From QYOJ01 sp964449285 (GTDB lineage Bacteria > Bacteroidota > Bacteroidia > Bacteroidales > FEN-979), in the NCBI GenBank assembly GCA_964449285.1, contig CAYUZX010000041.1, forward strand, positions 1 to 30,823: 30,823 nt of DNA, written 5' to 3'. The notes beneath the pieces are model-generated. The model was given only the letters and a program-made list of their open reading frames with translations. It was not told the origin of the DNA and did not search any database. This document shows, in pieces, positions 1-7,558 of the stretch. Each line of letters opens with the position of its first letter. Within the stretch, counting starts at the first letter, position 1. Position numbers and translations under genes: made by a program.

Positions 1-77
1 TTCATGAATTTGAGAACGGTTTGCAACATATTGATTTACAGTAAACTACAAAATGTTTTACCTATGTTGTACCAATC

Positions 78-113
78 AAAAAAAAATCCCTGTAAAATCT
101 TGTTTTACAGGGA
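78..113 (-). terminator. Rho-independent terminator of the tRNA-Arg gene
   Basis: A perfect 11-bp inverted repeat (87-97 against 103-113, loop 98-102) is followed on the minus strand by a run of nine T residues (78-86 on the plus strand are all A). This is the classical intrinsic terminator layout. It lies about 18 nt past the 3' end of the minus-strand tRNA gene, as expected for its terminator. Confidence 0.9.
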
Positions 114-130
114 CTTAAGTTGCCTTTTCG

Positions 131-202
131 TAGCCCCACCAGGACTCGAACCTGAATTTAAAGTTTAGGAAACTTCCGTTCTATCCCTTGAACTATGGGG
201 CC
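131..202 (-). tRNA. tRNA-Arg (anticodon CCT)
   Basis: Read on the minus strand, the 72 nt fold as a tRNA. The acceptor stem starts GGCCCCA and pairs with TGGGGCT, with a G-U first pair and discriminator A. The anticodon loop reads TTCCTAA, giving anticodon CCT, which reads AGG (Arg). The T arm contains GGTTCGAGTCC. The 3' CCA is not encoded, as is usual in Bacteroidota, so it would be added by the CCA-adding enzyme. A promoter lies just upstream (210-240) and an intrinsic terminator downstream (78-113), so the gene appears to be a stand-alone unit. Confidence 0.95.
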
Positions 203-209
203 GAAGTGG

Positions 210-240
210 CAAAGGTAAAGAATTCCTCAGAAAATTCAAC
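210..240 (-). promoter_or_regulatory. Bacteroidota-type promoter of tRNA-Arg
   Basis: On the minus strand there is a perfect TAnnTTTG -7 box (TACCTTTG, plus strand 210-217). Nineteen bases upstream lies GTTG (237-240), close to the -33 TTG/TTTG element. The predicted start falls a few bases before the mature tRNA 5' end at 202. Box match, spacing and position all agree with the known Bacteroides sigma-ABfr consensus. Confidence 0.75.
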
Positions 241-247
241 GTCACCA

Positions 248-1114
248 TTATTCCGACCTGAATGGATTAAACCAAAGAGAAGCTCCGATCCAGTTGATCA
301 GCGCCTTGTCATAGAGGCTGTAAGGGAGGTAGCCGTTATAGTAATCGGCCATAATGGTGACAGGGAAACGTCCTTTTTTCCCGATCCCGAACCCGCCTCC
401 GACACGAAGTCCGGGACGAAAGTCCTGTTCCTGCTCAAACCGCAGATGCGCCCCGGCAACCCACCGCAACCAGTTTTTCTCTCCTATCGGGTGTTCGAAT
501 TGCACCCCAGTCTGGAACATGACTGGCTTGCGGGGATAGGCGCTATGGATGACCACCCCAACCGTTCCATAAAGCTCCCACCATCGATAAACCCAGGCAA
601 CAGAAAGGTCCACCACCTCATAGATACGGTGATTGTCCATGAAGCCATCAATCCCATTCCGGAAGAGATATTCATCGCCCAGGTGGGCTGAAATGTGGTA
701 TAGCCTTCCACGGAAACGCCATCGGTCAAGTTGATACTGATAATGGATGCCTACGTTGAATTCAACGTTGAAGAGGCTGGTCTTAAATTCGCCAAAGGGA
801 TCTTCAAAAATAAACTGGGGTAACACGGCCAGCTCAAACCCCAGTTCAGAAGCGCGCCGTGGGGCATATTGCCATCGGATGATATTGCTGCGCAAACCCA
901 GGGAGAAGTTCCCGAATGCCCGGTTCTGCCATTGGTCTGAAGAATACTGGGCATATAATGAACCGGATATCTGGCTCTCGTTGTAATTTAGGAGGATCGT
1001 GGGGTAGAGATTTCCTCCCGGAAACCAGGTAGCGGTCCGGGCCCTGTCCTGACAATATAACATACCACTCCACGAGAAGAGCATGAGCAGAGCCGAAATC
1101 AGAATTTTTTTCAT
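248..1114 (-). CDS. Outer-membrane beta-barrel protein, probably DUF1207 family
   Basis: A 288-residue protein with a typical N-terminal signal peptide (MKK followed by a hydrophobic stretch, cleavage near residues 20-22 before QDRA). I chose the ATG at 1114 because it begins the signal peptide; the frame stays open upstream, but that extension runs into the preceding permease gene. The mature part has many alternating aromatic/polar strands and ends in a strand followed by F-R-S-E. The segment RLYHISAHLGDEYL (about residues 138-151) matches what I recall as the signature of DUF1207 proteins; this is recalled, not searched. It lies 52 bp after the MacB-type permease on the same strand, so it is likely the last gene of the efflux operon. 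Its function is unknown; location in the outer membrane is inferred. Confidence 0.75.
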   Translation of the reverse strand: MKKILISALLMLFSWSGMLYCQDRARTATWFPGGNLYPTILLNYNESQISGSLYAQYSSDQWQNRAFGNFSLGLRSNIIRWQYAPRRASELGFELAVLPQFIFEDPFGEFKTSLFNVEFNVGIHYQYQLDRWRFRGRLYHISAHLGDEYLFRNGIDGFMDNHRIYEVVDLSVAWVYRWWELYGTVGVVIHSAYPRKPVMFQTGVQFEHPIGEKNWLRWVAGAHLRFEQEQDFRPGLRVGGGFGIGKKGRFPVTIMADYYNGYLPYSLYDKALINWIGASLWFNPFRSE

Positions 1115-1166
1115 TTCCGGCCCGAAAATACGCAATTTTCCTGTTTCATTGCCTTTGATGGCGATG

Positions 1167-2387
1167 CTACTCGTATCGTAATGCCTCAATAGGATTGAGG
1201 TTTGCTGCTTTTCGGGCAGGATACCATCCGAAGAAAATACCAATAGCTGAAGAAAAGAAGAAAGAGAGGAGGATCGATTCCATTGTAATTGTGACGGGCC
1301 ACATCATGACTTGTGCAATCACCGAAGAGGCCACGGAGCCGATCACAATCCCCAGAATCCCTCCGATGAAGCTGATCATCAGCGCTTCGATCAGAAACTG
1401 TAACAGCACATCCCGGCCACGGGCTCCAACACTCATCCTGATGCCAATTTCCCGCGTACGCTCCGTGACAGATACCAACATGATGTTCATAATTCCAATC
1501 CCACCCACAATCAGGGAGATACTGGCGATGGTTGCCAGCAATACTGTCATAATGTCGGAGGTGGATGAGAAGGTGGCAGAAATCTCAGTCTGCGTGCGAA
1601 TCGAAAAGTCCGGATCTTCGGAGGCCCCCAGTTTGTGCCTCTCTTTCAATATCGCAGTAACCTCTTCTGAAGCCAGCGGGATCATCTCTTCCGATAATGC
1701 CGACAGGTAAATCATCTGTACGTAGTTGATTGTGAGCATCCGTTTTTGAACCGTGGTAAACGGAGCCAGCACAATATCGTCCTGATCCTGTCCGAACGAA
1801 TTTTCCCCTTTGGCTTTCAGGGTGCCAACGATCCTGAAAGGTATCTTATTGATTCGTACGGTTTTACCAATGGGATCTTCATATTCCCCAAAGAGGTTTG
1901 TAGCCACTGTTTTTCCGATGATACAAACCTTTGCAGAATTTTTTACATCCGAAGCTGTAAATGGTTCCCCCATATCCATCTCCATGTTGCGAATCTGCAT
2001 ATACTCAGGATTAACCCCATAAGTTGAAGTTCGCCAGTTCTGTCCGCCAAAAATGATTTGCCCACTGGTACGCACTACGGGTGACATGTAAAGAACAGAG
2101 GGGCAAAATTCTATAATCGCTTCGGCATCTTCGGGGGTTAAGCGCTGCGACGTGCCGGCTTCCGACTTGACGTTCCCCTGGGAACTGGCTTCAGGCCTGA
2201 TCATTAAAATGTTTGTGCCCAAACTGGCGATCTGCGTTTCAATACTCTGTTTGGATCCCTGCCCAATCGCCAGCATAGCGATAACCGATCCCACACCAAT
2301 GATGATTCCCAGCATAGTAAGGAATGTCCTTAATTTATTTCGGTTCATGGACCGCAGCGCAACGCTCAAAAGGTTTCTGACCCTCAT
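1167..2387 (-). CDS. MacB-type ABC transporter permease
   Basis: A 406-residue inner-membrane permease of the MacB/FtsX fold. The N-terminal segment SMNRNKLRTFLTMLGIIIGV is the usual start of the family, with a first membrane helix at about residues 24-45. A large periplasmic MacB-PCD domain follows (about 46-270), then three C-terminal helices. The second part carries GGIGIMNIMLVSVTERTREI, a hallmark of the FtsX domain. The start codon overlaps the stop of the ATPase gene by 4 nt (ATGA), so the two are translationally coupled. With the adaptor and TolC-like channel upstream it forms a tripartite pump; MacAB-type relatives export macrolides, peptides or lipoproteins. The substrate here cannot be read from sequence. 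Confidence 0.93.
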   Translation of the reverse strand: MRVRNLLSVALRSMNRNKLRTFLTMLGIIIGVGSVIAMLAIGQGSKQSIETQIASLGTNILMIRPEASSQGNVKSEAGTSQRLTPEDAEAIIEFCPSVLYMSPVVRTSGQIIFGGQNWRTSTYGVNPEYMQIRNMEMDMGEPFTASDVKNSAKVCIIGKTVATNLFGEYEDPIGKTVRINKIPFRIVGTLKAKGENSFGQDQDDIVLAPFTTVQKRMLTINYVQMIYLSALSEEMIPLASEEVTAILKERHKLGASEDPDFSIRTQTEISATFSSTSDIMTVLLATIASISLIVGGIGIMNIMLVSVTERTREIGIRMSVGARGRDVLLQFLIEALMISFIGGILGIVIGSVASSVIAQVMMWPVTITMESILLSFFFSSAIGIFFGWYPARKAANLNPIEALRYE

Positions 2388-3139
2388 ACCTCATCCTCCT
2401 CTTTTAACATCGGCATTACCAGCAACTCTTCCGAAGCGATTTTTCGGGCAAACAACTCTTTCATCTGAGTGATACGTCCATCCCTGAACTGTACATTCCG
2501 TTTCGTAAATGTGGCTATCTCCTGTTCATGGGTTACAATGATAATCGTAATCCCTTTGTCGTTCAGCTCCTGGAAGATCTCCATCATTTCAATGCCTGTC
2601 CGGGTATCCAGATTCCCCGTCGGCTCATCTGCCAGGATCATCCGGGGATTGTTGATCAGGGCACGTGCCAAGGCCACCCGTTGCTGTTCGCCTCCCGAGA
2701 GCTGACTGGGAATGTGCGTTGCCCGGTCGGCCAAACCCACAATCTCCAATGCACGTAAGGCACGCTCCCGCATCTCTTTTGAGCCTACTGAGAGATTATA
2801 CATTAGCGGTAACTCCACATTCTCCAGTGCTGTTGTCCGGGCAAGTAAGTTATACGATTGGAATACAAACCCGATCTTCAGGTTCCTCAACCGGGCAAGT
2901 TCGTCCCTCGAAAGAGTCGTAACATCCACACCATCGAGAAGGTACTCGCCACTGGTAGGTGTATCGAGACATCCGATGATATTCATAAAGGTCGACTTCC
3001 CTGATCCGCTCTTCCCCATGATGGCAACAAAATCGCCTGGAAAAACCTCCAGGCTTACGCCCCGGAGTGCATGGACCTCGAGTTCACCCATCTGGTAAAC
3101 TTTAACCAGCTGATTTACAGATATTATTGACTGGTTCAT
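2384..3139 (-). CDS. MacB/LolD-type ABC transporter ATP-binding protein
   Basis: A 251-residue ATPase subunit that powers the permease encoded next to it. Walker A is GKSGSGKST (residues 42-50), the signature is LSGGEQQR (about 147-154) and Walker B with its catalytic Glu is ADEPTGNLD (about 169-177), followed by the H-loop THE. The DEPTGNLD form and overall length are typical of the LolD/MacB subfamily. About 25 extra residues follow the usual end of the domain. It overlaps the permease by 4 nt and starts 45 bp after the adaptor gene. In this system the ATPase and permease are separate polypeptides, unlike E. coli MacB where they are fused. Confidence 0.95.
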   Translation of the reverse strand: MNQSIISVNQLVKVYQMGELEVHALRGVSLEVFPGDFVAIMGKSGSGKSTFMNIIGCLDTPTSGEYLLDGVDVTTLSRDELARLRNLKIGFVFQSYNLLARTTALENVELPLMYNLSVGSKEMRERALRALEIVGLADRATHIPSQLSGGEQQRVALARALINNPRMILADEPTGNLDTRTGIEMMEIFQELNDKGITIIIVTHEQEIATFTKRNVQFRDGRITQMKELFARKIASEELLVMPMLKEEDEV

Positions 3140-3149
3140 TAATTCATAC

Positions 3150-3191
3150 CTTCTAACTTCGTACTTCTGACATCTAACTTTCTTCTATCTT
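3150..3191. repeat. Heptameric tandem array at the 3' end of the adaptor gene
   Basis: Six 7-bp units in 42 bp on the plus strand: CTTCTAA, CTTCGTA, CTTCTGA, CATCTAA, CTTTCTT and CTATCTT, with consensus near CTTCTRA. The first four are clear and the last two are degenerate. The array covers the stop codon (3185-3187) and the final two Arg codons of the adaptor and most of the gap to the ATPase gene. Confidence 0.75.
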
Positions 3192-4507
3192 CTGGGTCGC
3201 CCAATTTGTGGTGCGAACGGGCTGGACTGCTGGGCCGAAACTGCCGAGGAACTTTCTATCCCAATCACCACTTCCTCTCCCTCCTCCACGCGTCCCATCA
3301 CCTGGGTATATGATCCGTCGGTTAACCCCACCCTGACTCTTCGCTGTGCAATCTTTTCCCCCTCTTTGACCCACAACATTCCAGCATTCATCCTGTTAAA
3401 TCCACCCGGTCGCATCCCCTCGGATCTCATCCCCCCGGGATATGTACCCTCCTGATCTCCAGGCCTCCTGACCTCCTGACTTCCAGACTTCATACCCTGC
3501 TGGTTCCCTATTCTGTTTCCTCCTTGCTGAAACCGTTGCATCTTCTCCCTTACTGAGTCGGGCAACGATGCCATCCACTTCTCGATGTATTCGGCCGGTG
3601 GAGTAAACCGCAACGCTACAGAAGGTACTTTCAGTACATCCGTGACAATTTCAACAACGATAGTTATATTGGCTGTCATCCCAGGCAATAGCTTCATGTC
3701 TGGATTAGGAACATCAATGATCACGGTATAATTTACTACATTCTGAACAACGGTAGGAAGCAAGCGGATCTGGCTTACGGTACCTGAAAAAATCTGTCCG
3801 GCGTAGGCATCCACCGTAAAGGTGACCGACTGGTTAACTTTGACTTTCCCTATATCGGCCTCATCCACACTGGCTTGAACCTGCATTTTAGTCAGGTCCT
3901 GAGCGATTGTAAAAAGAGTGGGTGTATTGAAGCTGGAGGCAACAGTTTGTCCAACATCTATATTACGCAACACCACGACGCCAGAAATCGGCGACCGGAT
4001 AGTTGCATACTCGAGGTTGATCTTCGCCCTATTCAACGATGCTTCGGAGGAGGTGAGGTTACTCATCGCTGTTTCATAGCTGGTAAGTGCAAGGTCATAA
4101 TCAGCTTCAGCTACCACCTTTTGATCAAACAGCAATTTCGTGCGTTCGAACTCCCGCTTGGTTTGCCTCACCTGGATCTCATTCCTGTGATAGGAGGCCA
4201 TTGCGTCTTTTACCGATGCGGCAAGGTATGTTGTATCAATGACGGCAACGATTTCTCCTTTTTTTACCTGGTCGTTGAAATCGACCAGGATTTTGTTAAT
4301 TGTTCCCGATACCTGCGTACCAACCTGTACCGTGGTAACCGCGTTCAAACTGCCCGTGGCCGTGACCGTGGTGCTGATATCACCCTTCTCAATGGCGACA
4401 AATTTCCATTCATAGCCTTTATTCTTTCCCATTCCCTGATATATGAAATAAGCTGCAACAGCGAGCAAAACAATCACAGCGAATAATATCCAATACTTCT
4501 TTTTCAT
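3185..4507 (-). CDS. MacA-like periplasmic adaptor (membrane fusion protein)
   Basis: A 440-residue HlyD/RND-type adaptor linking the inner-membrane ABC transporter to the TolC-like channel. The ATG at 4507 begins a single N-terminal membrane anchor (about residues 5-24). Then come the first lipoyl half, a coiled-coil hairpin (about 90-170), the second lipoyl half (IRSPISGVVVLRNIDVGQTV) and beta-barrel domains. Between residues about 315 and 370 is a low-complexity Gly/Arg/Gln-rich segment that normal MacA proteins lack; part of it (336-352) is encoded by an in-frame array of six 8-bp repeats. The last residues and the TAG stop lie inside a second, heptameric array. It is second in the efflux operon, 57 bp after the TolC-like gene. 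Confidence 0.92.
   Translation of the reverse strand: MKKKYWILFAVIVLLAVAAYFIYQGMGKNKGYEWKFVAIEKGDISTTVTATGSLNAVTTVQVGTQVSGTINKILVDFNDQVKKGEIVAVIDTTYLAASVKDAMASYHRNEIQVRQTKREFERTKLLFDQKVVAEADYDLALTSYETAMSNLTSSEASLNRAKINLEYATIRSPISGVVVLRNIDVGQTVASSFNTPTLFTIAQDLTKMQVQASVDEADIGKVKVNQSVTFTVDAYAGQIFSGTVSQIRLLPTVVQNVVNYTVIIDVPNPDMKLLPGMTANITIVVEIVTDVLKVPSVALRFTPPAEYIEKWMASLPDSVREKMQRFQQGGNRIGNQQGMKSGSQEVRRPGDQEGTYPGGMRSEGMRPGGFNRMNAGMLWVKEGEKIAQRRVRVGLTDGSYTQVMGRVEEGEEVVIGIESSSAVSAQQSSPFAPQIGRPRR
3451..3498. repeat. In-frame octameric tandem array inside the adaptor gene
   Basis: Six 8-bp units in 48 bp on the plus strand: CCTGATCT, CCAGGCCT, CCTGACCT, CCTGACTT, CCAGACTT and CATACCCT, with consensus near CCTGACCT. 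The length equals 16 codons and keeps the reading frame. The encoded peptide is part of a Gly/Arg/Gln-rich linker. Confidence 0.7.
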
Positions 4508-4526
4508 AATGCTAATGTCTAAATAA

Positions 4527-4552
4527 TTGTCATTGCGAACATCGTGAAGCAA
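4527..4552. repeat. Possible fragment of a dispersed intergenic repeat
   Basis: The stretch containing CATTGCGAACATCG followed by GAAGCAA resembles the dispersed repeat with core CATTGCGAG...GAAGCAATC that I recall from many Bacteroidota intergenic regions. It sits in the 57-bp gap between the TolC-like and adaptor genes. The identification is from memory and only one partial copy is present here. Confidence 0.3.
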
Positions 4553-4564
4553 CTGAATTCGTAA

Positions 4565-5911
4565 TTAAAAAGTAACCGGTTTCCCCTGGTAAAAATCCAG
4601 GATTTTACTTTTAAAAATATTCTCATACTTCGCCTGGACCAGGTTTGACCGGGCTTTGAAATAGGTGTTTTTTTCGATCAGAAAGTCGGTTGCATGCATC
4701 AAGCCTACATTGTACTTCTGTTCTGCAGCCTGGTATGATAACTCTGCCGCAGCCAGTTGTTCTTTGGTTGCATTATATTTGTTAATCGCAGCCCTCAGGT
4801 CGGTATAGGCCTGTTCGACCGATTTCCGTAGCTGATTCTTTGTATTCTGCTCGTTCAGTTGCATGTTGAGAAGGTTGATAGAGGCCCTGTCAATGTTGCT
4901 TTTAATGGATCGTTGGCTATAAATTGGAATAGATAAATTCAGGTTCACACTTTGTCCCAGGTTGTTCCAGATCTGTTCAAAGAATGGATAGTTCTGCGGG
5001 TTTACGGCACTTCCCTGAGTCCGGCTCGAAGCATAGTTGCTGCCAAGTGATGCACCCAGGTTGAGGCGCGGATACCTCGCCCCCCTGGAGACCTTCAGGT
5101 TATATTGTGATGCCTGCGTTTTGAGAGATGCACTCGTTATCTGGGGTTGCACCGAAAGTGCCTTCATATAGATCTCCTGGTTCGTCTGGATTAGTTGCAT
5201 TGACGGTTCAAGGAATTCCGGCTGATACACATCAAAGGTATCTGAAATTGGCAACTCCATCAGTTGCAACAGGGTGACTTTTGCCAGGGTCAACTGGTTT
5301 TCAGCGTTGATTACCGCGAGATTATCAGTTGCAAACTGCGATTTGATCTGTAGAAGGCTGCTTTCAGGGACTTTACCGGCATGAACAAGTTTCTCCGTTC
5401 GATCCACTTGCGCCTGGGTAGCCTCAGCCTGGTTCAATGCGGTTCTCAATACCTCATAGGAAAAGAGAAGTTGTAAATATCCGGTTGTGATGCCAAGGGT
5501 TACATCATTTTTTGCTTTGTTGATATCGTAACCGCTGGCTTCCAGGTTTAACCTGTTTTGCCTGATGGTATTCGCATTCTGAAGACCGTTGAATAACATG
5601 AGGCTGCTGCTCATCGACAGATTGGTCGAATGATATGCCTGGTTAACATACTGGTTGGTGGTGGGGTCGATGTTCCAGCCCAGACTGAGGTTTTCACCCA
5701 CGCCGGCACTGACACTTGGTATCCGTGATGCCTTGGTTTGTTCGAGGGAGATCACATTCAACTCATTCGTCAGGATACTCTGATGGATGGATATATTGCG
5801 TGTGAGGGCGGTATCCAGGCACTGCTGGAATGTCCACTCCACTACCTGCGAAACAACAGGTTGGGTCATCCAAACTGAAAAGATCACAAGGGGGAAAAAA
5901 CGAATTATCAT
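4565..5911 (-). CDS. TolC-like outer-membrane efflux protein
   Basis: A 448-residue outer-membrane factor that gives the efflux pump its exit duct. I chose the ATG at 5911 because it directly begins a signal peptide (MIIRFFPLVIFSVW, cleavage after VVSQ); an ATG at 5947 would add 12 residues before it. The mature protein begins VEWTFQQCLDTALTRN, the usual OEP start with helix 1. Two OEP repeats follow, with long Ala/Gln-rich helices and beta segments such as LNLGASLGSNYASS and LNLSIPIYS. The C-terminal segment AEQKYNVGLMHATDFLIEKN is the conserved second-repeat motif. It is the first gene of the operon with the MacA-like and MacB-type genes and is divergent from rpoN. Confidence 0.93.
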   Translation of the reverse strand: MIIRFFPLVIFSVWMTQPVVSQVVEWTFQQCLDTALTRNISIHQSILTNELNVISLEQTKASRIPSVSAGVGENLSLGWNIDPTTNQYVNQAYHSTNLSMSSSLMLFNGLQNANTIRQNRLNLEASGYDINKAKNDVTLGITTGYLQLLFSYEVLRTALNQAEATQAQVDRTEKLVHAGKVPESSLLQIKSQFATDNLAVINAENQLTLAKVTLLQLMELPISDTFDVYQPEFLEPSMQLIQTNQEIYMKALSVQPQITSASLKTQASQYNLKVSRGARYPRLNLGASLGSNYASSRTQGSAVNPQNYPFFEQIWNNLGQSVNLNLSIPIYSQRSIKSNIDRASINLLNMQLNEQNTKNQLRKSVEQAYTDLRAAINKYNATKEQLAAAELSYQAAEQKYNVGLMHATDFLIEKNTYFKARSNLVQAKYENIFKSKILDFYQGKPVTF

Positions 5912-5973
5912 GAGACCGGGGATATCTATGCAGATTAATTTTTCCATTGTTCGATCCCGGATAATGGAAAAGG

Positions 5974-6002
5974 TTTAAAGGAAAGAAAAAAATGTATATT
6001 TG
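5974..6002 (+). promoter_or_regulatory. Predicted promoter of rpoN
   Basis: A perfect TAnnTTTG box (TATATTTG, 5995-6002) lies 17 bp after TTTA (5974-5977), a near match to the -33 TTTG element. The predicted start is near 6007-6009, about 35 nt before the chosen ATG at 6043. A perfect palindrome GGTTTAAACC (6020-6029) sits in the predicted leader. Confidence 0.6.
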
Positions 6003-6042
6003 CTGACACTCATTGTTAGGGTTTAAACCTTATAATTATCCT

Positions 6043-7542
6043 ATGCTGAATCAGAAACTACAGCAACGACTACAACAAAAGCTATCTCCTCAACAGGTGC
6101 TTGTCCTCCGCCTGTTGCAGGAGCCGGTTCTCTCATTCGAGCAACGGATCAAGCAGGAGATTGAAGAGAATCCGGCTCTTGATGAATCCGCTGATCAGGA
6201 TCATGAACAGGACGACTATTCAGAGGAACAAACCCTTGATTCCATTGTCTCGGATGAGGACGAGCTGCGCGATGACATCTCTGATGGGCCTGAGCTGAAT
6301 AATGAGTTTTCGATTGAAGATTACCTGGAAGACGAAGATGCCCCCGGTAACCGCCTTATCCCCTCCTACAACAGGCCGGACGAAGGAAATCGCGAACATC
6401 CTGTTATCTCTTCCATCAGTTACCAGGATTTCCTGTTGGCACAACTTGGACTGAGCAGGTGTACTGACCAGGAGTTTATCATGGCAAGTACGATCATTGG
6501 GAATCTGGATGATGCCGGCTATCTGAGAAGAGAGGAAGCTGCTTTGATCGATGATCTGGCTTTTAACCAGAATATTAATGCCACACCGGATGAGATAGAA
6601 GAGATGGTGAAACTGGTTCAGAGCTTCGACCCGCCTGGGATTGGGGCAAGGAATTTACATGAGTGCCTTTTACTCCAGTTAGACCGGGTTTCCGAAATGA
6701 CGCCAGCGGTTGAGCTTGCAACCTTGATCATTCGCGACCACTTTGATGAATTTAGTAAGCGCCGGTTTGATAAACTCATCAACCGGCTTAAGATCAACGA
6801 AGAAGATCTTAAAGCTGCCATTCAGGAGATTCAGAAACTAAATCCTAAACCTGGCGGAAATATTCCCGAAACTACCCGGTTGGAGGAATATATTATCCCC
6901 GATTTCATCATCACTAACCTTGATGGCGAGCTGGAACTGACCCTCAACAGCAGGAATGCCCCTGAGCTGATCGTAAACAGGCAATATCAGGATATGCTTC
7001 AAGCTTATGTAAGAAAACGGAACAAGGTTACTAACACTGAGAAAGAAGCTATCTCCTTCATCAAGCAAAAGCTCGACTCTGCAAGAGGGTTTATTGATGC
7101 CATCAAGCAGCGGCAGGAGACCCTCTTTAAAACCATGAGTTCTATCATGGAATACCAACAGGAGTATTTCCTCACCGGTGATGAAACCACATTACGCCCG
7201 ATGATCCTGAAAGATATCGCTGAGATCGTTTCCCTTGATATTTCTACGATCTCCCGTGTTGCCAACAGCAAATATGTACAAACACCTTTCGGTACATTTC
7301 TGCTAAAAAGCTTTTTTTCCGAATCGATGCAGAATGTTAAGGGAGAAGAGGTCTCTACAAGGGAGATCAAAAAAATTCTGCAGGATATCATTATAGAGGA
7401 AAATAAAAATACTCCATACACAGATGATCAACTGGTTGACTTGCTGAAAGGAAAAGGGTACAATATTGCCCGGCGTACTATTTCCAAATACCGCAAACAG
7501 CTTAACATCCCTTCTGCAAGGCTTCGTGTTGAACTTCAGTAG
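6043..7542 (+). CDS. rpoN: RNA polymerase sigma-54 factor RpoN
   Basis: A 499-residue sigma-54, the factor that recognises -24/-12 promoters and needs an ATP-dependent enhancer-binding activator. Region I (about residues 2-46) is Gln-rich and ends in the typical IEENPAL. Region II (about 47-105) is strongly acidic. The core-binding domain follows, with SFDPPGIGARNLHECLLLQL as a family signature, then the HTH region (about 385-425, SLDISTISRVANSKY). The RpoN box ARRTISKYRK is at 476-485, matching the invariant ARRTVAKYR. The ATG at 6043 was chosen over an upstream TTG because it starts the conserved region I and fits the predicted promoter. No sigma-54 activator is encoded in this window. Confidence 0.97.
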   Translation: MLNQKLQQRLQQKLSPQQVLVLRLLQEPVLSFEQRIKQEIEENPALDESADQDHEQDDYSEEQTLDSIVSDEDELRDDISDGPELNNEFSIEDYLEDEDAPGNRLIPSYNRPDEGNREHPVISSISYQDFLLAQLGLSRCTDQEFIMASTIIGNLDDAGYLRREEAALIDDLAFNQNINATPDEIEEMVKLVQSFDPPGIGARNLHECLLLQLDRVSEMTPAVELATLIIRDHFDEFSKRRFDKLINRLKINEEDLKAAIQEIQKLNPKPGGNIPETTRLEEYIIPDFIITNLDGELELTLNSRNAPELIVNRQYQDMLQAYVRKRNKVTNTEKEAISFIKQKLDSARGFIDAIKQRQETLFKTMSSIMEYQQEYFLTGDETTLRPMILKDIAEIVSLDISTISRVANSKYVQTPFGTFLLKSFFSESMQNVKGEEVSTREIKKILQDIIIEENKNTPYTDDQLVDLLKGKGYNIARRTISKYRKQLNIPSARLRVELQ

Positions 7543-7558
7543 GTTAATCCCGTCAAAC

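Noticed and set aside
188..691. Plus-strand open frame running from the tRNA into the first gene
   Set aside because: It overlaps the tRNA gene and is antisense to the beta-barrel protein, which has a signal peptide and barrel pattern.
1195..1710. Plus-strand open frame of about 170 codons
   Set aside because: Antisense to the MacB-type permease; the hydrophobic stretches mirror the membrane helices of the real gene.
3875..4486. Plus-strand open frame of about 200 codons
   Set aside because: Antisense to the well-supported adaptor gene; composition shows no family motif.
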